Origin: Mytilisepta virgata
Lineage: Eukaryota; Mollusca; Bivalvia; Mytilida; Mytilidae
DNA length: 64,000 nucleotides
Direction of reading: 5' to 3'
NCBI GenBank assembly: GCA_028015205.1
Contig: CM051521.1
Location: forward strand, 119,792,614 to 119,856,613
The stretch's first letter is position 1. Each line of letters opens with the position of its first letter. The notes below the pieces were generated by a model. It searched no databases and had not been told where the DNA came from. It was given only the letters and a program-made list of their open reading frames with translations. Positions 60,390-64,000 of this stretch are shown here, one piece after another. Both the position numbers and the translations under genes were made by a program.

Positions 60390-61200
60390 TTGCCACCTTT
60401 ATCCCCATGTATCTCAAGAACTGTAAAAAATAGTAAAAATCTGTTGACATTCTACTGAAATTACTCATCAAGACAAATTAAAAGAAAAAATATTCACTGA
60501 AATTAGATGAAAAATTTAAAAAATTACATATCAAGGCTTTTTTTACCCTTTTAATAATAATAATAATAATCATTTATTTCAGACATAAATAGTCCATAGT
60601 TAAATGAAAAATGAAGAATTAAAATACCAATAAATATAATTAGAAATTCTAATTTGATAACATGTCAGTCAAAGTTCACATAAATTTCGGTATACCATTT
60701 TCTGAGTAAAGACGAACTATACCATAAATCACTACCAAGAATAGTAAGAACAAGCTGATTATCAGACTGTTGCAAACGTTTATACAAACTATAGATAGTT
60801 TTACGTCTCATTTTAACCCCTTATATCTCAAAAATTGTAAAAGATGGAAGAAATCTGTTAAAATACTAGTCAAGACACTCATCAAGATGAAATAACAGAA
60901 AAATCCCCATTAAAAGTGGATTCAAAATACAAATTTTAGGTGTCCTGCAAAATGGTTAATTTTTCACCCCTTAAAATCCTGCATTGTCAAAAGCCTAAAA
61001 AAAATAGGTTAAGTAATTTAAGTTGTATTTCTTATGACAGACCTTTTGAACAAATCATCACAATCAGATAAGAAATTAAAAAGTTTCAAAAATTAAGGTG
61101 TGCTCCTTGTTCGGCCCCTTATATTTCTAAATTGGAAAGATAGTAAACATCAATCTTACAGAGGTTTTTCAATTTTTATCAAGGAAAATTATAAACCAAA
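60390..61200. repeat. Degenerate dispersed repeats plus an (aat)n microsatellite
   Basis: Recurring ccccttatatctcaa, aactgtaaaa and actcatcaagacaaat/gatgaa blocks match 32885-33100. An AAT repeat lies at about 60552-60570. No gene. Confidence 0.5.
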
Positions 61201-62249
61201 CAACATAAAAATCAGATATAGTTTCTGAAGTTTTATTTTCCCATGGTTTTATTTTAGTAGACAATCAAACCTGTGTATCAAGTGAACCCAAGGGACCAGA
61301 GAAAAGTGCCCTTTATATAGAGGTAAATTTTACAAGGTTTGTTCATGACAGAGACATTTTCAAAGTGCCCTTAGTACACATTGATTTGAGATATAGGGGA
61401 ACCTTTTGAAGCAGGTTTGAATGTAAATGATCCCCTTTCAATATTGCATTCAGGGCTCTGGTATTTGGACCAAAATCGCCACTGTTACTAAAAATAATTA
61501 CTGAAATTCTTTTTTCCTGAAACTTTCAGGCCAATTTGGTGGAAAGGTCAATTGATAGTAAATTCTCTTAATTTTGTTTGGCTGTTTAATCTTTTCTCAG
61601 CATTTACACTAAATTTCAACAGAAATATGGTCAAAATATAACTTACTTCAGGTGGTCATTAATGTTGTCATTGTGATTAACTTGTCAGATTTGCCTTAAG
61701 GATCCAAATGATCCTGGGATCCTCCAGTTAAATTTAGAAAAATAATTTGTAAATATTAAAACACTGAGTGAGATTCTGAACATTTAAATTGTAACGATAC
61801 ACAAAACATTGTGATGTTTGTGCCAACACAGCTACATGCCTTTTATTTTCATTTGATATATGAGAATGATATATGGCTTTGTCGGGCTACCTGACATAGT
61901 ATGAGTTTGGTTAATAAAGTTTTACTCGGTACATTTGGCTGTACTTAGGAAGTAAGTTTTGTATTTCTGTAGTAATCCAGGCTACCCAGAAAGAATCATT
62001 CATTCTCTGTAAAAAAATGGATCCAGTTTTTTTTGGGTCAGATAAGTCATTCAAGTTAGTCAATCCCAAGTCTCTGGGTTATAATTTTGATCACTCTTTA
62101 GTCCAGTTATATACATCAGTTGTTATGGAGAGATTGTTGATTGTTTTGACTGAGTACGATTTTTGTTATCATTCCATGCTTGTTCAAAATTTGCTGATAA
62201 TTATGTTGATTATTATTTTTGTATAATTTGTACACAAATCTGTCATGTG
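61201..62249. other. Intergenic stretch with nothing identifiable
   Basis: AT-rich. Short frames such as 62017-62226 lack splice or family support. I see no gene or clear repeat. Confidence 0.5.
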
Positions 62250-63340
62250 ATTCTTTATTATCTCACCTGTCCTAAAAGGACATGTGAGCTTTTGCCATCA
62301 CTTGGCGTCCGTCATCCATCCGTCATAAATTTTTTCAAAGATCTTCTCCTCTGAAACCACAGATTTTGACCAATTACAGCCATACTTAATCTGAATGATC
62401 CTTAGGGTATCTAGAATAAATTTGTGTTTTATTTTCTTGTCAGTCTAGAAACATGGTGGCCATGACTTAAAATAGAAAATGGGGGGTAAACTGCAGTTTT
62501 GGGCTTATATCTCAATAACTAAAGCAATTAGAGCAAAATGAACTTGTAAAAATGTTAATCAGGTCAAGATCTACCTGCCATGAAATTTTCAGACGAATCG
62601 GTCAACCCTTTGTTGGGATATTGCCCCTGAATTGTTAATTTTAAAGAAATTTTGTGGTTTTAGGTTGTTATCTTGAATATTATTATAGATAAAGACAAAC
62701 TGTAAACAGGAATAAATGTTCAGCAAAGTAAGATCTACAGATAAGTCAACATGACCAAAATTGTCAATTACCCCTTATAGGAGTTTTTGCCCTTGAAAGA
62801 TTATTTACATGTAAACAGAATGGTCTGACATATTGTCAGAGATGTTTAGAGCATAACTTGAAATACATTAAGTGGTAGCTGTACAAGTAAAATGGAGGGT
62901 CAAGGTCATTGAAAAAGTCCCTAGCAACCATATGTATTTGGGTTAAGGACCTTATAATTTACCTGTACAAGTCCAAAAAAAGGTCAAGAGTCAAGGTTTG
63001 AAAAAGTATTGAAAAGCATTGAAAAAGTCCATAGTAACCGATGAAAAGGTCCCTAGCAACCAGATATAGTTGGGTTCAGGACCCTACAATTTACCTGTTC
63101 AAGTCAAAAAAGAAGGTCAAGAGTCAATGCCGTTGAAAAAGTCCATAGCAACTGATGAAAAAGTCCCTAGCAACCATATCTATTTGTGTTCAGAATTCTG
63201 TATTTTAGTTGTACAGGTCAATATTAAGGAGAAAATTGCGATGGTATACATTAAATAAAAAAATAATTATTGATGCAAGATCTACACAAAATATAATGGG
63301 TGAGCAATTCAGGCTCTTGGGAGCCTTTTGTTTTCATTGT
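62250..63340. repeat. Long degenerate dispersed repeat
   Basis: Opens with a small hairpin (ctcacctgtcctaaaaggac / atgtgag) followed by gccatcacttggcgtccgtc, and ends at gtgagcaattcaggctcttg. Inside, gaaaaagtccctagcaacca and the variant gaaaaagtccatagcaac recur four to five times at irregular spacing. Probably an old mobile element; class unknown. Confidence 0.55.
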
Positions 63341-63797
63341 AATTTATACATCTGTATGTCATGTGAATATAGAGCTTATATATACAAACAACAAATGGTT
63401 GTCACATGGTAAATAAATGTGCAGGAAGAAAAATAAAAGCATAATGTTCCTTTTACATGATTTTTTTATTTTATACTACCAGAAATTCCATGTTACTTTC
63501 AGTTTTAATGGTACATCCAAGCTTTTGGAATCTGGTTGTTTCGGGTTTTATTTATTTATTTTTTTTTGTTTGTTTTGTGTGCATCTAATCATTTTGAATA
63601 TTTGACATTTTAGACGATATTTGAATCTAAATGATAAATTTGATAGATAATTCTTTAATATTCCCATAGGCAAATTTATGTTATTTGCCGATTTCAGCTT
63701 AATGGGAATTTTATATTATTTGTTAGATTTATTAGTGATAGTGTGAAATTCGTTATACATGGTAAATGTGTCCTTCAGTATACAGCTGTCGTCGGAA
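63341..63797. other. Intergenic, AT-rich, no feature seen
   Basis: The small open frames here look like chance. No repeat or gene is recognised. Confidence 0.4.
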
Positions 63798-63877
63798 CCC
63801 CACAGCCAGTCGTGCTTGCGATTTGCTTCCACTTACTGATAAGTGGAAGCAAAGCGTAAGCGCGACCAGCCGTGGGT
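63798..63877. repeat. 80-bp imperfect palindrome
   Basis: The core tttgcttccactta / taagtggaagcaaa is perfect. Arms continue as cccacagccagtcgtgcttg against an inverted cccacggctggtcgcgctta. tacagctgtc flanks it on both sides (63781, 63891). It is GC-richer than its surroundings. Confidence 0.75.
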
Positions 63878-64000
63878 TTCCAACAATGGTATACAGCTGT
63901 CATTATGTAGTAAATAATTCTACTCAAAATCATTGTTTAAAACTGATTGTGATTTTTTGTGTTGATATCCACTTTCACTTCAGGATGAGGGACAGCAATA

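Overview
This is a strongly AT-rich animal nuclear window with intron-rich genes, GT-AG splice sites, many small terminal-inverted-repeat (TIR) elements and tRNA-headed SINEs. The protein sequences and repeat style suggest a bivalve mollusc, perhaps a mytilid mussel. That assignment is inference from remembered similarity, not a search.

Three host genes can be assembled exon by exon. P4HB/PDIA1 (protein disulfide isomerase) is on the minus strand at 1-5700; six exons are visible and its 3' part lies beyond the left edge. ECHS1 (mitochondrial enoyl-CoA hydratase) is complete on the minus strand at 23566-41903, with 8 exons and 294 aa. WDR45B/WIPI3 (autophagy beta-propeller) is complete on the plus strand at 42071-57180, with 10 exons and 344 aa. 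ECHS1 and WDR45B are head to head, with 167 bp between their start codons.

The stand-out feature lies between P4HB and ECHS1. It is a 13,109-bp DNA transposon (6100-19208) with 34-bp TIRs and a perfect 7-bp target-site duplication (gtagaat). It carries two apparently intact, spliced, convergent genes. One is a 916-aa P-element/THAP9-type transposase with candidate D-D-E residues and no THAP finger. The other, on the opposite strand, is a 449-aa protein with an acidic N-terminus, one C2H2 finger and a C-terminal region that resembles the C-terminal domain normally fused to P-type transposases. The inferred first intron of the transposase gene is almost wholly a satellite of 31 units, each essentially 203 bp. 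In WDR45B intron 6 a 40-bp sequence with its own perfect 7-bp duplication consists of 18 bp of each end of this same transposon, joined tail to tail. This is what P-type excision, which cuts about 17 nt inside the ends, would leave behind.

ECHS1 intron 1 holds a nest of repeats. A 2.4-kb element with inverted arms of about 225 bp contains a SINE. A second, partial copy of that element is split by a 4.57-kb pogo-like transposon whose transposase is dead: one nonsense codon, one frameshift, and Asn in place of the first catalytic Asp. Other introns and the right-hand 7 kb hold further TIR elements, minisatellites and degenerate dispersed repeats. I see no gene to the right of WDR45B up to 64000.
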